Counted from the stretch's first letter, positions 1-9,719 are shown. The stretch: DNA of 64,000 nucleotides from Oceanihabitans sp. 2_MG-2023 (GCF_030547245.1 NZ_JAUOQT010000002.1:372001-436000); one strand, 5' to 3'. Notes: generated by a model from the letters alone, not told the origin. Numbers and translations are program-made.

Positions 1-1933
1 CTCCAATACGTAATGTACCTGCTTGCACTAAGATTGTAGACACATATCCACGACCTTTATCTAAGAATGCTTCTACCACTGTACCTTGCGCTAATTTATC
101 TGGGTTTGCAGTTAACTCTAAAAGCTCTGCTTCTAAAAGTACTTTTTCTAAAAGTTCTTTTACACCTGTTCCCATTTTAGCAGAAATATCATGGGATTGA
201 ATTTTACCTCCCCAATCTTCTACTAGTAAGTTCATTTGCGCTAAACCACTTTTAATATTTTCTGGGTTTGCATCTGGTTTATCTATTTTATTAATTGCGA
301 AAACTATTGGCACTCCCGCTGCCTGTGCATGCGAAATTGCTTCTTTTGTTTGTGGCATGATATCATCATCTGCTGCTGCAACAATAATAGCGATATCTGT
401 TACTTGCGCTCCACGCGCACGCATTGCTGTAAAGGCTTCGTGACCTGGAGTATCTAAAAACGCTATTTTTTGCCCGTTATCTAAGGTTACACCATAAGCA
501 CCAATATGCTGTGTAATTCCTCCAGATTCACCAGCGATTACATTTTCTTTACGAATATAATCTAGAAGTGATGTTTTACCGTGATCAACGTGACCCATTA
601 CAGTTACAATTGGTGCACGTGGTTTTAAATCTTCTGGTTTATCGACAACTTCTTCAATAGACTCTTCGATATCTGCAGTAATAAATTCTACTTGATAACC
701 AAATTCGTCTGCAACTATAGAAAGTGTTTCGGCATCTAAACGTTGGTTCATAGTTACCATCATACCAAGTGACATACATGCTGATATAATTTGTGTAACT
801 TGAACATCCATCATGGTTGCTACTTCATTTGCAGTTACAAATTCGGTTACTTTAAGAATTTTGTTTTCTGCAGCTTCTATTTGTTGATCAATCTCCGTTT
901 GTTCTCTGTGTTGATCTCTTTTATCTCTTCTATATTTAGCACCTTTACCTTTATTAGATTTACCTTGTAGTTTTTCTAAGGTTTCACGTACTTGTTTTTT
1001 AACGTCTTCTTCACTTGGCTCTTCTTTAACAATATTTCTTCTTCCTTTGCCTTGCCCTGGTTTGTTTCCTTTAAATCTGTTGTTACCACCAGTATTTCCT
1101 CCAGATCTATTATCTCCTGGTTTAGAAATTCTACGACGTTTACGTTTATTATCTGAAGATTTATCGTCTTTCTTATTGTCTTCTTTTTTCTTTTTAGGTT
1201 TATTAAATTGGCTTAAATCAATTTTAGTACCTGAAATTTTAGGACCAGTAAGTTTTTGATATTTTGTTTCTACCTTTTCTTCCAGAATTGGTTGATCTTC
1301 TGTTTTGGTTTTTTCGGTTTTAGCTTCTTCTTTTTTTGTAGTTATTGGTTTTTCAACTTTATCTACTATTTCAGCTTTTTTAACTTTATCGACCTGAACT
1401 GGAGTTTCTACCTTTTCAACTTTAGCAGGCTTTTCTACTTCTGTTTGTTTGGTTTCCTTAGGTTTTTCTACTTCTATAGGTGTTGGAGCTACTTCTTCTT
1501 TAACCGTTTTTTCTTGCTTAACTTTTTCGGTCTTAGGTTTTGGTTCCTCTACAGCTTTTTTAGCTTTTGGATCTAAATCTATTTTACCAACTTGCTTTGG
1601 TCCAGACAGAGTAGATTTTGCTTTAACAATTTCTTGTTGTTTGGCTTCTTCTCGTTTGGTTTCAGCTTTTTGTTTTTCTTCTAATTCTTTCTCACGTTGA
1701 ACACGTAAAGCCTCTTTTTCTTTGAGTTTTGCTTCACTAACTTCTTGTGATGCCATTCTTTTGGTAGCATCTGTTTGAAATTCGTTTGAAAGAATTTGAT
1801 AAACTTCTTCTGAAATTTTTGTAGTAGGACGCTTCTCTATTTCGATGCTTTTAGATTCTAAAAAATCTACTGCACGATCGATAGAGATGTTAAGCTCGCG
1901 TAATACTTTATTTAATCTTACTGTTCCAGCCAT
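1..1933 (-). CDS. infB: Translation initiation factor IF-2, C-terminal part outside the window
   Basis: GTPase that places initiator tRNA on the 30S subunit and promotes subunit joining in the cytoplasm. The frame opens with [17 protein letters not shown] at 1933 and stays open to the left edge, giving about 644 residues. Residues 1-60 form the IF2 N-terminal helical domain. Residues 60-330 are a long Lys/Glu- and then Arg/Gly-rich linker, typical of Bacteroidetes IF-2. The G domain starts near residue 440, with GHVDHGKT at 447-454, DTPGHEAF and NKID. The beta-barrel and C-terminal domains lie outside the window. It is third in the rimP-nusA-infB operon, 29 bases behind nusA. The identity is certain; the gene is incomplete here only because the window ends. 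Confidence 0.97.
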   Translation of the reverse strand, partial: MAGTVRLNKVLRELNISIDRAVDFLESKSIEIEKRPTTKISEEVYQILSNEFQTDATKRMASQEVSEAKLKEKEALRVQREKELEEKQKAETKREEAKQQEIVKAKSTLSGPKQVGKIDLDPKAKKAVEEPKPKTEKVKQEKTVKEEVAPTPIEVEKPKETKQTEVEKPAKVEKVETPVQVDKVKKAEIVDKVEKPITTKKEEAKTEKTKTEDQPILEEKVETKYQKLTGPKISGTKIDLSQFNKPKKKKEDNKKDDKSSDNKRKRRRISKPGDNRSGGNTGGNNRFKGNKPGQGKGRRNIVKEEPSEEDVKKQVRETLEKLQGKSNKGKGAKYRRDKRDQHREQTEIDQQIEAAENKILKVTEFVTANEVATMMDVQVTQIISACMSLGMMVTMNQRLDAETLSIVADEFGYQVEFITADIEESIEEVVDKPEDLKPRAPIVTVMGHVDHGKTSLLDYIRKENVIAGESGGITQHIGAYGVTLDNGQKIAFLDTPGHEAFTAMRARGAQVTDIAIIVAAADDDIMPQTKEAISHAQAAGVPIVFAINKIDKPDANPENIKSGLAQMNLLVEDWGGKIQSHDISAKMGTGVKELLEKVLLEAELLELTANPDKLAQGTVVEAFLDKGRGYVSTILVQAGTLRIG

Positions 1934-1962
1934 AAATTGCTTGTAATATAACCTAAAATGTG

Positions 1963-3195
1963 TTAGTCTTCAAATTCTGCTTTAAGAATTCTAACAACTT
2001 CGTTTATTGTTTCTTCTTCTAAATCTGTACGTTTCACTAAATCTGCAACGTCTTGTTCTAGTACACTTTTTGCTGTGTCTAGTCCTGCTTTGCTAAATTC
2101 TTCTATAATCCACCCATCAATTTCATCTGAGAATTCACGTAATTCTACATCTTCCTCTGCTCCTTCTCTAAATACGTCAATTTCGTAACCCGTTAGTTTT
2201 CCAGCTAAACGTATGTTGTGTCCTCCACGACCAATAGCTTTACTTACTTCTTCTGGTTTTAAAATTGCTTCTGCTCTTTTGTTTTCTTCATCAATTTTAA
2301 TCGATGTTACTCGAGCTGGACTTAATGCTCTTGTAATATACAATTGTAAATTGTTTGTGTAATTAATTACATCTATATTTTCGTTTCCTAATTCACGAAC
2401 AATACCATGAATTCTAGATCCTTTCATACCTACACATGCTCCTACTGGATCTATTCTATCGTCATAAGAATCTACAGCTACTTTTGCTTTTTCGCCAGGA
2501 ATACGCACAACATTTTTAATTGTAATTAAACCGTCAAAAACTTCTGGGATTTCTTGCTCAAATAATTTTTCTAAAAATGCTGGTGCAGTTCTAGACATGA
2601 TTATTGCTGGCTTGTTTCCTTTTAACTCTGCGCTTTCAATGATTCCTTTTACGTTATCTCCTTTACGGAAAAAATCGGAAGGGATTTGCTTATCTTTTGG
2701 TAAGATAATTTCATTTCCTTCATCATCTAAAAGTATTACAGCTCTGTGACGAATATGGTGAACTTCTGCTGTATAAATTTCGCCTACTAATTCTTGAAAT
2801 TGCTTGTAAATATTAGTATTGTCGTGTTCGTGAATTTTAGATATTAAGTTTTGTCTTAATGCTAATATGGAACGACGCCCAAGGTCTATTAACTTTACCT
2901 CTTCGGATACATCTTCACCAACTTCAAAATCTGGTTCTATTTTTTGTGCTTCCGTTAACGATATTTCTTGATTTGGCTCTTCTACTTCACCATCTGCGAC
3001 TACAATTCTATTTCTCCAAATTTCTAAATCCCCTTTATCTGGGTTAATAATAATATCAAAATTATCATCATCTCCAAATTTCTTTTTTAAGGCGTTTCTA
3101 AAAACATCTTCTAAAATAGCCATTAAGGTTACACGATCTATTAATTTATCGTCTTTAAATTCTGAAAAAGAATCAATTAATGCAAGATTTTCCAT
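1963..3195 (-). CDS. nusA: Transcription termination/antitermination protein NusA
   Basis: RNA polymerase-binding factor that modulates pausing, termination and antitermination. Its 410 residues match the short Bacteroidetes form, which lacks the C-terminal acidic repeats of E. coli NusA. The order of domains is an N-terminal polymerase-binding domain (about 1-125), S1 domain (about 135-200, around [20 protein letters not shown]), KH1 ([14 protein letters not shown], near 275) and KH2 ([20 protein letters not shown], near 320-340), then an acidic tail. It starts 12 bases behind the rimP stop and is followed by infB, the classical operon order. The start [13 protein letters not shown] fits the family. 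Confidence 0.97.
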   Translation of the reverse strand: MENLALIDSFSEFKDDKLIDRVTLMAILEDVFRNALKKKFGDDDNFDIIINPDKGDLEIWRNRIVVADGEVEEPNQEISLTEAQKIEPDFEVGEDVSEEVKLIDLGRRSILALRQNLISKIHEHDNTNIYKQFQELVGEIYTAEVHHIRHRAVILLDDEGNEIILPKDKQIPSDFFRKGDNVKGIIESAELKGNKPAIIMSRTAPAFLEKLFEQEIPEVFDGLITIKNVVRIPGEKAKVAVDSYDDRIDPVGACVGMKGSRIHGIVRELGNENIDVINYTNNLQLYITRALSPARVTSIKIDEENKRAEAILKPEEVSKAIGRGGHNIRLAGKLTGYEIDVFREGAEEDVELREFSDEIDGWIIEEFSKAGLDTAKSVLEQDVADLVKRTDLEEETINEVVRILKAEFED

Positions 3196-3207
3196 AACTC
3201 CTTTAAA

Positions 3208-3669
3208 TTAAAATTTAATCATAACTTTTGCTTCTACAATATTTTCGTAGGCAATATCTGCCTGTTTTTGGACTGTTACTTTACCTTTACCTACTGGTTT
3301 AGGCTCTCTGCTTTTCCATTGCAAAGTAATTTCATTTTCGGTAGCTTTTGTAAGCTTCCCTTCTATATTTTCTGTTTTTGTTTTAACTTCTAAAGACCTA
3401 CCAATGTTTTTGATGTACTGACGCTTATGTGACAAAGGAGAGGTTGCTCCTGCAGATGCTACTTCTATGGAGAAATCTACTTCTTCTCTGTCTAAATTAT
3501 TTTCAACAGCTCTACTTATAAAGATACAATCTTCTACAGTTACGCCATTATCGCCATCTAAAATTATTTTTATTGCGTTATCTGGTGCTATAGAAAACTC
3601 TATAAGGAAAAGATTCGGTTTTTCTTCTAAACCAGCTTCTAACAAGTCTTGTACTGTATTCTTAAACAT
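3208..3669 (-). CDS. rimP: Ribosome maturation factor RimP
   Basis: Assembly factor for the 30S ribosomal subunit. At 153 residues it has the usual length. The N-terminal alpha/beta domain includes the conserved DGDNGVTVEDCIFISRAVE stretch and the EVASAGATSPL motif (about residues 38-75). The C-terminal Sm-like barrel follows, beginning around the RQYIKNIGRSLEVKT stretch. It is the first gene of the rimP-nusA-infB operon. Upstream are a good promoter (3733-3764) and a strong hairpin whose T-run ends 10 bases before the ATG, so expression may be attenuated in the leader. Confidence 0.95.
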   Translation of the reverse strand: MFKNTVQDLLEAGLEEKPNLFLIEFSIAPDNAIKIILDGDNGVTVEDCIFISRAVENNLDREEVDFSIEVASAGATSPLSHKRQYIKNIGRSLEVKTKTENIEGKLTKATENEITLQWKSREPKPVGKGKVTVQKQADIAYENIVEAKVMIKF

Positions 3670-3680
3670 TTTTTGGTATA

Positions 3681-3705
3681 AAAAGAGGGGACTTTTCGTC
3701 CCCTC
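3681..3705 (-). terminator. Terminator-like hairpin in the rimP leader
   Basis: On the minus strand a perfect 8-bp GC-rich stem (GAGGGGAC, 5-base loop, GTCCCCTC; 3685-3705) is followed at once by TTTTT. It lies downstream of the predicted rimP promoter and just before the rimP ATG, so it sits inside the transcript rather than behind a gene. It looks like an intrinsic terminator or attenuator, or a structure masking the ribosome binding region. The structure is read directly; the regulatory role is inferred. Confidence 0.6.
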
Positions 3706-3732
3706 ATCTTTTTCTTTTTCGTTTCAACGCTG

Positions 3733-3764
3733 CAAATATACAATTTTTATCTTGAATTGCAAAA
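3733..3764 (-). promoter_or_regulatory. Bacteroidetes-type promoter for rimP-nusA-infB
   Basis: Read on the minus strand there is a -33 element TTTTG (3764-3760), a 19-base spacer and a -7 element TATATTTG (3740-3733). This matches the TTTG/TAnnTTTG consensus of the Bacteroidetes primary sigma factor. The expected transcription start is near 3726, leaving a leader of about 57 nt before rimP. GTTTCAAC (3721-3728) and its exact reverse complement GTTGAAAC (3768-3775) flank the promoter on both sides. Confidence 0.7.
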
Positions 3765-3775
3765 GTTGTTGAAAC

Positions 3776-4178
3776 AACAATAGTTATAATTTAAAGAATT
3801 TCTTTTTCTTCAAAAATCAAAACTACTTTCTAATCGCTCTCATTAACAATTACAAATGATCACTTGTTCTCTTTAACCTCTATAACTTATGAATTTTCAA
3901 CTTTTTAAAATATATTTTTACATTAAAAAATCAACCAGAAAAAACACGAATCTATTTAGTTGATAAAGTATCCCCTCAATGCCACTATCCATTTTACTTT
4001 TAATTATTCTAAATCGAACAGAAACGAAACTAAATAAGTTAAAAGAAAGTAAGTTACATATAAATGAAGCGGTTCTTTTTTTATAAAAAACCCATAAAAA
4101 TTTCTCAAAGCAAAAAAATGTCATTTATATTTCTTAAATTTAAGAAGCTATTCCTCTAAACTAAATTTTATAAATATT
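3776..4178. other. AT-rich intergenic region between rimP and the stress protein
   Basis: About 400 bases of very AT-rich sequence separate the divergent rimP operon and the universal stress gene. A minus-strand frame of 68 codons (3918-4124) encodes only low-complexity Phe/Lys-rich sequence and is not considered a gene. No RNA gene or convincing forward promoter was recognised. Confidence 0.5.
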
Positions 4179-5009
4179 ATGAAAAAAATACTTGTACCAA
4201 CAGACTTTTCAGATCAAGCAAATTACGCTCTTGAAGTTGCTGCGCAACTTGCAAAAAAAAATAATGGTGAAATCTTCTTACTTCATATGCTAGATTTACC
4301 TTTAAATCAAATACCTGAACTTGGAGGAGATACAGCAGGAAACATCCCAGAAGCAATGTTTTTTATGAAATTGGCACACAAAAAATTTGAAGAAATTTTA
4401 GAGCAAGATTTTTTAAAAGGAATAACAGTACATGAAACCGTTAACTTTCATCAAACCTTTGATGGAATAAAAAAAACCTGCAAAGAAAACAATGTTGACA
4501 TGATAATAATGGGCTCCCATGGAGCTAGTGGCTTAAAAGAAATGTTTATTGGCTCGAATACAGAAAAAGTAGTACGTTCTTCTGATGTTCCAGTTCTTGT
4601 AATTAAAAATGATCATAAAAATTTTACTGTGAATGATTTTGTATTTGCTTCAGACTTTAAGAATGACAGTAAGGAGACTTACAAACAAGCGATTGAGTTT
4701 GCTCAACTTTTTAATTCTAAAATCCATTTATTATTTGTTAATACACCAAATAGATTTACAACTACCGCTACAGCCAACACAAGAATCTTAGAATTTATTG
4801 AAGACTATGACTTTACTAATTATAAGATCAACATCTTTAATGACGAATCTGTAGAAAAAGGAATTTTAAATTTTTCGCACATTATTGGTGCAGATTTAAT
4901 AGGAATAAGCACACATGGTAGACAAGGAATTGCACATTTTTTCAACGGAAGTATTAGCGAGGATCTTGTAAATCATGCTAAACGCCCTGTAATTACTTTT
5001 AAGATATAA
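4179..5009 (+). CDS. Universal stress protein with two Usp domains
   Basis: Cytoplasmic nucleotide-binding stress protein of the UspA superfamily. Its 276 residues hold two tandem Usp domains. The first (1-145) opens with KKILVPTDFSDQANYALEVA and ends with the ATP-binding pattern GSHGASGLKEMFIGSNTEKV. The second (about 150-276) carries GISTHGRQGIAHFFNGSISE. Both keep the G-x2-G-x9-G(S/T) signature, so nucleotide binding is likely in both halves. It stands alone, divergent from rimP and followed by the tRNA on the other strand. The physiological trigger cannot be read from the sequence. Confidence 0.93.
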   Translation: MKKILVPTDFSDQANYALEVAAQLAKKNNGEIFLLHMLDLPLNQIPELGGDTAGNIPEAMFFMKLAHKKFEEILEQDFLKGITVHETVNFHQTFDGIKKTCKENNVDMIIMGSHGASGLKEMFIGSNTEKVVRSSDVPVLVIKNDHKNFTVNDFVFASDFKNDSKETYKQAIEFAQLFNSKIHLLFVNTPNRFTTTATANTRILEFIEDYDFTNYKINIFNDESVEKGILNFSHIIGADLIGISTHGRQGIAHFFNGSISEDLVNHAKRPVITFKI

Positions 5010-5114
5010 TTTACAAATCATTGAAACAAAAAGGATTTCACTAAAAGAAAGTCTTTTTTATTAGCTCTTTATAACTGTGCGCTAAGCACTAATTTCTAGC
5101 TTACCATATACTAA

Positions 5115-5150
5115 AAACAAAAAAATCCTTACTTATTTAAAGTAAGGATT
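5115..5150 (-). terminator. Intrinsic terminator of tRNA-Gln
   Basis: A perfect 11-bp stem AATCCTTACTT (5124-5134) / AAGTAAGGATT (5140-5150) with a 5-base loop. On the minus strand it is followed by a T-rich tract (TTTTTGTTTTT). It lies 15 bases behind the 3' end of tRNA-Gln. Confidence 0.8.
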
Positions 5151-5164
5151 AATTTAATTAATGT

Positions 5165-5236
5165 TGGCCCACTAGGGCTCGAACCTAGACTCTTCTGCAC
5201 CAAAAACAGACGTGTTGCCAGTTACACCATGGGCCA
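5165..5236 (-). tRNA. tRNA-Gln (anticodon TTG)
   Basis: The 72-nt minus-strand sequence folds as a full cloverleaf. The acceptor stem is TGGCCCA/TGGGCCA (7 bp), the D arm GTGT/ACAC, the anticodon stem TCTGT/GCAGA with loop TTTTGGT, and the T arm CTAGG-TTCGAGC-CCTAG. The anticodon TTG at positions 34-36 reads CAA (and CAG by wobble), so the tRNA carries glutamine. CCA is not encoded. It has its own promoter (5256-5286) and terminator (5115-5150), so it is a single-gene transcription unit. Confidence 0.97.
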
Positions 5237-5255
5237 ATATCTCAAAACGAGATTG

Positions 5256-5286
5256 CAAATTTAACACAAAGTTTTATTTGAGCAAA
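5256..5286 (-). promoter_or_regulatory. Promoter of tRNA-Gln
   Basis: On the minus strand: TTTG (5286-5283), a 19-base spacer and TAAATTTG (5263-5256), an exact match to the TAnnTTTG -7 consensus of Bacteroidetes. The predicted start of transcription lies about 12 nt ahead of the tRNA 5' end. Confidence 0.75.
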
Positions 5287-5459
5287 CTTTTTTAAAGAAA
5301 AAAAATTAAAATTTCATCTTTCTTTTAAAACACTAATATAACCGATATTTCACTTCTGTAATTTAGCCCATAATCTTTAGCAATTTAGTTATGAAAACCT
5401 TAAAATCTATGCTCATTTCATATTTATTATTAAATTCGCCATGTTAACAAGATAGATAC

Positions 5460-8400
5460 ATGAAACAATTCAATTTTAAAAAATGGAACACCATTTTAGG
5501 CTGGTTTTCTTTTTTAATAGCTTTAATAACATATAGCCTAACTGTTGAGCCTACAGTTAGTTTTTGGGATGCTGGCGAATACATTTTAACTGCTTCAAAA
5601 TTACAAGTAGGACATCCTCCTGGAGCGCCACTATTTCAAATGCTTGGTGCTTTTTTCTCGATATTTGCTTTAGAACCTTCACAAATTGGATTACTAATGA
5701 ATATGATGAGTGCTGTATCTAGTGCTTTTACTATTTTATTTATGTTCTGGACCATTAGTCTTCTACTAAAAAAACTAGTTGCTAATAATACCGAGTTAAG
5801 CAAAAATCAATCTGTAGCTATTTTAGGTTCTGCTCTTGTTGGTAGTTTAGCTTTCACATTTACAGATTCTTTTTGGTTTAACGCTGTAGAAACAGAAGTG
5901 TATGCTATGGCTACTTTAATTATGTCTATTTTATTTTGGCTAGGCTTACGCTGGGAACAAGAAATGGATGCTCCTAGAGGTAACCGCTGGCTAATTTTAA
6001 TTGCTTTTACAATTGGACTTTCATTTGGTGTACACTTTATGGGGTTACTTACTATTCCTGCAATCGGGCTTATTTACTATTTTAAAAACTACAAAGAAAT
6101 TACTGTCAAAAGTTTTATAGTTGCTAACATTGTTACTGTTGCAATTCTTCTTTTTATATTTAAACTTTTAGCACCTAACATCTTAAGATTCTTTAGTGTT
6201 TTAGAAATTTTCTTTGTGAACTCAATCGGTCTTCCTTTTAATTCTGGATCTATTATTGCCGCATTACTTTTAATTGCATTAGTTTATTTTGGATTACAAT
6301 ACACCAGAAAGAAAAATTACAAGCATTTAAATACAGGTATTTTATGCTTGACATTTATAGTTATTGGTTTTTCTTCTTGGACCATGCTTCCTATTCGAGC
6401 TAATGCAAATGTGGTTATTAACGAAAATAACCCCTCTAGTGCTAGAGAACTATTAGCCTATTATAACTTAGAACAATATCCAGAAACACACTTGTTTTAT
6501 GGTCCACAATTTACAGATCAATATTCTGGTTTAGATACAATTGAACCTTACGTAGACGACAAACCTAAATACGAAAAAGACTTAGCAAAGGGAGAATATG
6601 TAATTGTAAACGATTACAAAAAAGCGAAGCAAAACTATAATCATGAGCACGCTTCTATTCTGCCAAGAATGTGGAGTGCAGAAAATGCAGAAAACTACTT
6701 AATGTTTACTGGTATTTTAGATTTTAAACTAAAACCAGAATACCAATTAGAAAATGAATTGCGTAAATCTATTTCAGATTTTCGATCAGATTTATCTCAA
6801 GGGTTAATTGATTATGAAGATTACAATAATTTTTTAAAGCAATTTGGCCCACAATATCTTGACATTGAAAAACCTTCCTTAATGAGCAACATTGTTTACA
6901 TGTTTGAATATCAATTAGGTTACATGTATTGGCGTTATTTTATGTGGAATTTCACAGGAAGACAAGATGATATGCAAGGCGAATATGACAACCATGGAAA
7001 CTGGATTAGTGGTATTAATTTTATCGACTCTTGGCACTTAGATCAATCGCAAGAAAACCTACCTGGAGACATTAAAAACAATAAGGCTAGAAACACGTAT
7101 TACTTCTTTCCATTAATTCTTGGGTTAATTGGCTTGTTCTTTCTTTTTAATAAAGACAAAAAATTATTTTGGACCATGCTTGTGTTCTTCCTTTTTACAG
7201 GATTAGCAATTCAAGTATACACTAATGTAAGACCATTTGAACCTCGTGAACGAGACTACTCTGTAGTTGGATCATTCTATGTATTTGCTTTATGGATTGG
7301 TTTTGGCGTTTATGCAATTTATGATGCGCTCAAAAAGTATGCATCCTCAAAAATGCTAGCCCCAGGAATCACATTGATTTGCTTAATTTTAGTTCCAGGA
7401 ATTTTAGCCGCAAACAATTGGGATGATCATGACAGATCCGGAAAATATACAGCTAAAGCAATGGCCAAGATGTACTTAGACTCTTGTGATGAAAATGCTA
7501 TTCTATTCTCTATTGGAGATAATGATACTTTTGCGCTTTGGTATGCACAAGAAATTGAAGGTTACAGAACAGATGTTCGTGTGGTTAACACCAGTCTTTT
7601 TCAAACCGATTGGTATATAGACCAAATGAAACGTAAAGCCTATGACAGTGACCCAATTCCATCACATTTTACACACGACCAATACAAACATGGTACTCGA
7701 GATTATGTGATGAAAAGACAAATTTCTCAAGACACTATGATGATTAAAGATTTTTTAGATTTTATTGGAAGTGAAAACCCAAAAACTAAATTTAAATATA
7801 TTTTACAACAACAACAAGAAAACCCTAATGATTACCCAAGTCAATTAGTAAACTCAAATTATTTCCCTGTAGAAGATGTTGTTATTCCTGTAAACAAAGA
7901 GAATGCTTTAAAACATGGAATTGTAAAAGCGAAGGACGCTGAAAAAATTGAAGATCATATTCAAATTAAAATTACAGATGGTGCACTTTATAAAAACCGT
8001 CTTTTAATGCTAGATATTGTTGCCTACAACGATTGGAAAAGACCTATTTACTTTACTGGCGGTGCTTTTGCTGAAGATGATTACATCTGGATGAAAGATT
8101 ACCTTCAATTAGATGGTATGTGCTATAAATTAACACCTATTAAAACTCCTGTAGACAGAGCAAACCCTTTTGACATGGGAAGAGTAGATAGTGAAAAAAT
8201 GTATAACATTGTTAAAAAATGGGATTGGGGAAATAGCAACAGTCCAGACATTTATCATGACGTTGAAACTAGAACAAACTCCATTACCTATAGAGGAAAT
8301 CTAGCACGTTTAATAGAGCAATTTATAAACGAAGACAAACCAGATAAAGCCGAAGAAATTGCCGATTTAGCAATGGATAAAATGCCTGTAGATTATTTTG

Positions 8401-8768
8401 GTTACTATACCTTATTGGAACCTTATATAAGTGCTTATTATGAAGTTGATGCAAAAGAAAAAGCACGAAAACTCTTTAAAGATGTAAGTATTAAATATCA
8501 AGAAAACCTAACCTATTACAGTACTTTAGAGCAAAGTAAACAACGTGAATTAGGCGAACTTATTATTACAGATATTGAGCGCTATAAGGCACTTGTAGAT
8601 GTTGTTTTAGATTATGATGATGAATTAGCAAAAACAGAAGCGAAAACCTTTACTAACTTCTTACAGCTGTTTGATCATTTCAACGCAGGAATTCCTGATG
8701 AAACGACAAGAAGACAAGAAAAAGACATAGATTTGCATCAAAAAGATACCGTTATAGCACCAGAATAA
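5460..8768 (+). CDS. GT117 (DUF2723) family membrane glycosyltransferase-like protein
   Basis: Large polytopic inner-membrane protein of the DUF2723 family, which is classed as glycosyltransferase family 117 and is found almost only in Bacteroidetes. The family resembles the protein O-mannosyltransferase fold; its substrate is not established. Among 1102 residues, the N-terminal half has about a dozen hydrophobic helices. The conserved early loop TVSFWDAGEYILTASKLQVG (residues 30-49) holds the acidic residues expected at a GT-C active site, followed by GHPPGAPLFQM. The soluble C-terminal half (about 640-1102) is probably periplasmic and ends in helical, TPR-like sequence. It is followed after 12 bases by a deacetylase, suggesting an operon. 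Confidence 0.88.
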   Translation: MKQFNFKKWNTILGWFSFLIALITYSLTVEPTVSFWDAGEYILTASKLQVGHPPGAPLFQMLGAFFSIFALEPSQIGLLMNMMSAVSSAFTILFMFWTISLLLKKLVANNTELSKNQSVAILGSALVGSLAFTFTDSFWFNAVETEVYAMATLIMSILFWLGLRWEQEMDAPRGNRWLILIAFTIGLSFGVHFMGLLTIPAIGLIYYFKNYKEITVKSFIVANIVTVAILLFIFKLLAPNILRFFSVLEIFFVNSIGLPFNSGSIIAALLLIALVYFGLQYTRKKNYKHLNTGILCLTFIVIGFSSWTMLPIRANANVVINENNPSSARELLAYYNLEQYPETHLFYGPQFTDQYSGLDTIEPYVDDKPKYEKDLAKGEYVIVNDYKKAKQNYNHEHASILPRMWSAENAENYLMFTGILDFKLKPEYQLENELRKSISDFRSDLSQGLIDYEDYNNFLKQFGPQYLDIEKPSLMSNIVYMFEYQLGYMYWRYFMWNFTGRQDDMQGEYDNHGNWISGINFIDSWHLDQSQENLPGDIKNNKARNTYYFFPLILGLIGLFFLFNKDKKLFWTMLVFFLFTGLAIQVYTNVRPFEPRERDYSVVGSFYVFALWIGFGVYAIYDALKKYASSKMLAPGITLICLILVPGILAANNWDDHDRSGKYTAKAMAKMYLDSCDENAILFSIGDNDTFALWYAQEIEGYRTDVRVVNTSLFQTDWYIDQMKRKAYDSDPIPSHFTHDQYKHGTRDYVMKRQISQDTMMIKDFLDFIGSENPKTKFKYILQQQQENPNDYPSQLVNSNYFPVEDVVIPVNKENALKHGIVKAKDAEKIEDHIQIKITDGALYKNRLLMLDIVAYNDWKRPIYFTGGAFAEDDYIWMKDYLQLDGMCYKLTPIKTPVDRANPFDMGRVDSEKMYNIVKKWDWGNSNSPDIYHDVETRTNSITYRGNLARLIEQFINEDKPDKAEEIADLAMDKMPVDYFGYYTLLEPYISAYYEVDAKEKARKLFKDVSIKYQENLTYYSTLEQSKQRELGELIITDIERYKALVDVVLDYDDELAKTEAKTFTNFLQLFDHFNAGIPDETTRRQEKDIDLHQKDTVIAPE

Positions 8769-8780
8769 GATCTGGAAAAC

Positions 8781-9419
8781 ATGAATTTTACTCCTGTAAA
8801 AACACCTTTAATTGTTCAGAAGCTATTTTCTAAGTATACATGGAAAATAGCTTCTAATACTAAAGAAATTTACCTAACTTTTGATGATGGCCCAACACCA
8901 GAAATAACAAACTGGGTTTTAGACCTATTGAAACAGTACAATGCAAAAGCAACTTTTTTTTGTATTGGAAACAATATAGAAAAGCATCCCGAAATATTTC
9001 AAGACATAATAACGCAAGGTCACACCATAGGAAACCACACACACAATCATGTAAAAGGTTGGAAGACTTCGGTTATAGATTATTTAGAAAATGTACAACT
9101 TGCTCAAAATGTAATTCATTCTAAAATAAAATCTAATACCAAATTATTTCGTCCTCCATACGGACAAATAACACCAAAACAAGGAACAGCACTAATAAAT
9201 ATTGGATATAAAATAATTATGTGGACTGTACTATCTATAGATTGGGACAGCTCTATTTCTAGAAAAACAAGCTTAAAAAATGTGATCACAAAAGCTAAAT
9301 CTGGAAATATTATTGTGTTTCATGATAGCATTAAAGCCTCCAAAAACATGCAATATGCATTGCCTAAGGTATTAGAACATTTTAGTAAAAAAGGATATCT
9401 TTTTAAAAGTATTTCTTAA
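8781..9419 (+). CDS. Polysaccharide deacetylase (NodB domain)
   Basis: Metal-dependent carbohydrate esterase 4 enzyme that would remove N- or O-acetyl groups from a glycan such as peptidoglycan or a surface polymer. At 212 residues it is a bare NodB domain. Visible motifs are TFDDGPTP (Asp35, Asp36; catalytic base and metal ligand), HTIGNHTHNH with the metal-binding His86-x3-His90, RPPYGQ and the late motif IIVFHDS. No clear signal peptide is seen, which is odd for an enzyme expected outside the cytoplasm. It lies 12 bases behind the GT117 gene. Its stop codon directly abuts that of the convergent thioredoxin-fold gene. Confidence 0.93.
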   Translation: MNFTPVKTPLIVQKLFSKYTWKIASNTKEIYLTFDDGPTPEITNWVLDLLKQYNAKATFFCIGNNIEKHPEIFQDIITQGHTIGNHTHNHVKGWKTSVIDYLENVQLAQNVIHSKIKSNTKLFRPPYGQITPKQGTALINIGYKIIMWTVLSIDWDSSISRKTSLKNVITKAKSGNIIVFHDSIKASKNMQYALPKVLEHFSKKGYLFKSIS

Positions 9420-9719
9420 TTAAACATACTCTTGAATTAAACCAATAAGTGTATCAGAATCTTGTTCTCCTGTTTGCCTCCATTTCATTTCGCCATTTTT
9501 GTAGATAATTAGAGTAGGCGAACTCTTCACTCGTAGTGCTTCTGCGAGTTCTTGATTTTTATGCACATCTATTTTAATCACTTTTGCCTTATCTCCAAGA
9601 GCAGCAGCTACATCACGCAATACTGCGTGCATATCATGAGATTGTTCATCAACTGCAAAAAAGTCTAATAGTACAGGGATTTCAACATCTATAAGTTCTC
9701 CAAATTTTGACATACGCAA
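9420..9719 (-). CDS. Thioredoxin-fold protein without the CxxC active site
   Basis: A 99-residue protein with the complete thioredoxin outline: strand VPVLLDFFA-like (residues 14-22), the DVHKNQELAEALRVKSSPTL segment with the cis-proline, then IIYKNGE. At the position of WCGPC it reads VDEQSH, so both redox cysteines are absent and no cysteine occurs in the protein. It is therefore unlikely to be a dithiol oxidoreductase and may act as a binding or chaperone module. The start could be ATG at 9719 or the ATG two codons later (MSKFGEL). The next minus-strand gene upstream is the metallophosphoesterase, 67 bases away. Confidence 0.85.
   Translation of the reverse strand: MRMSKFGELIDVEIPVLLDFFAVDEQSHDMHAVLRDVAAALGDKAKVIKIDVHKNQELAEALRVKSSPTLIIYKNGEMKWRQTGEQDSDTLIGLIQEYV

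Noticed and set aside
1047-1700. Forward frames rich in Phe, Leu and Ser opposite infB
   Set aside because: They mirror the Lys/Glu-rich linker of IF-2 and have no independent support.
3918-4124. A 68-codon minus-strand frame upstream of the stress protein
   Set aside because: Low-complexity Phe/Lys-rich sequence in AT-rich DNA with no domain, signal or convincing promoter.
5391-5447. An 18-codon frame (MKTLKSMLISYLLL...) ahead of the GT117 gene, possibly a leader peptide
   Set aside because: Too short, no link to a regulatory structure, and the composition is what AT-rich spacer would give.
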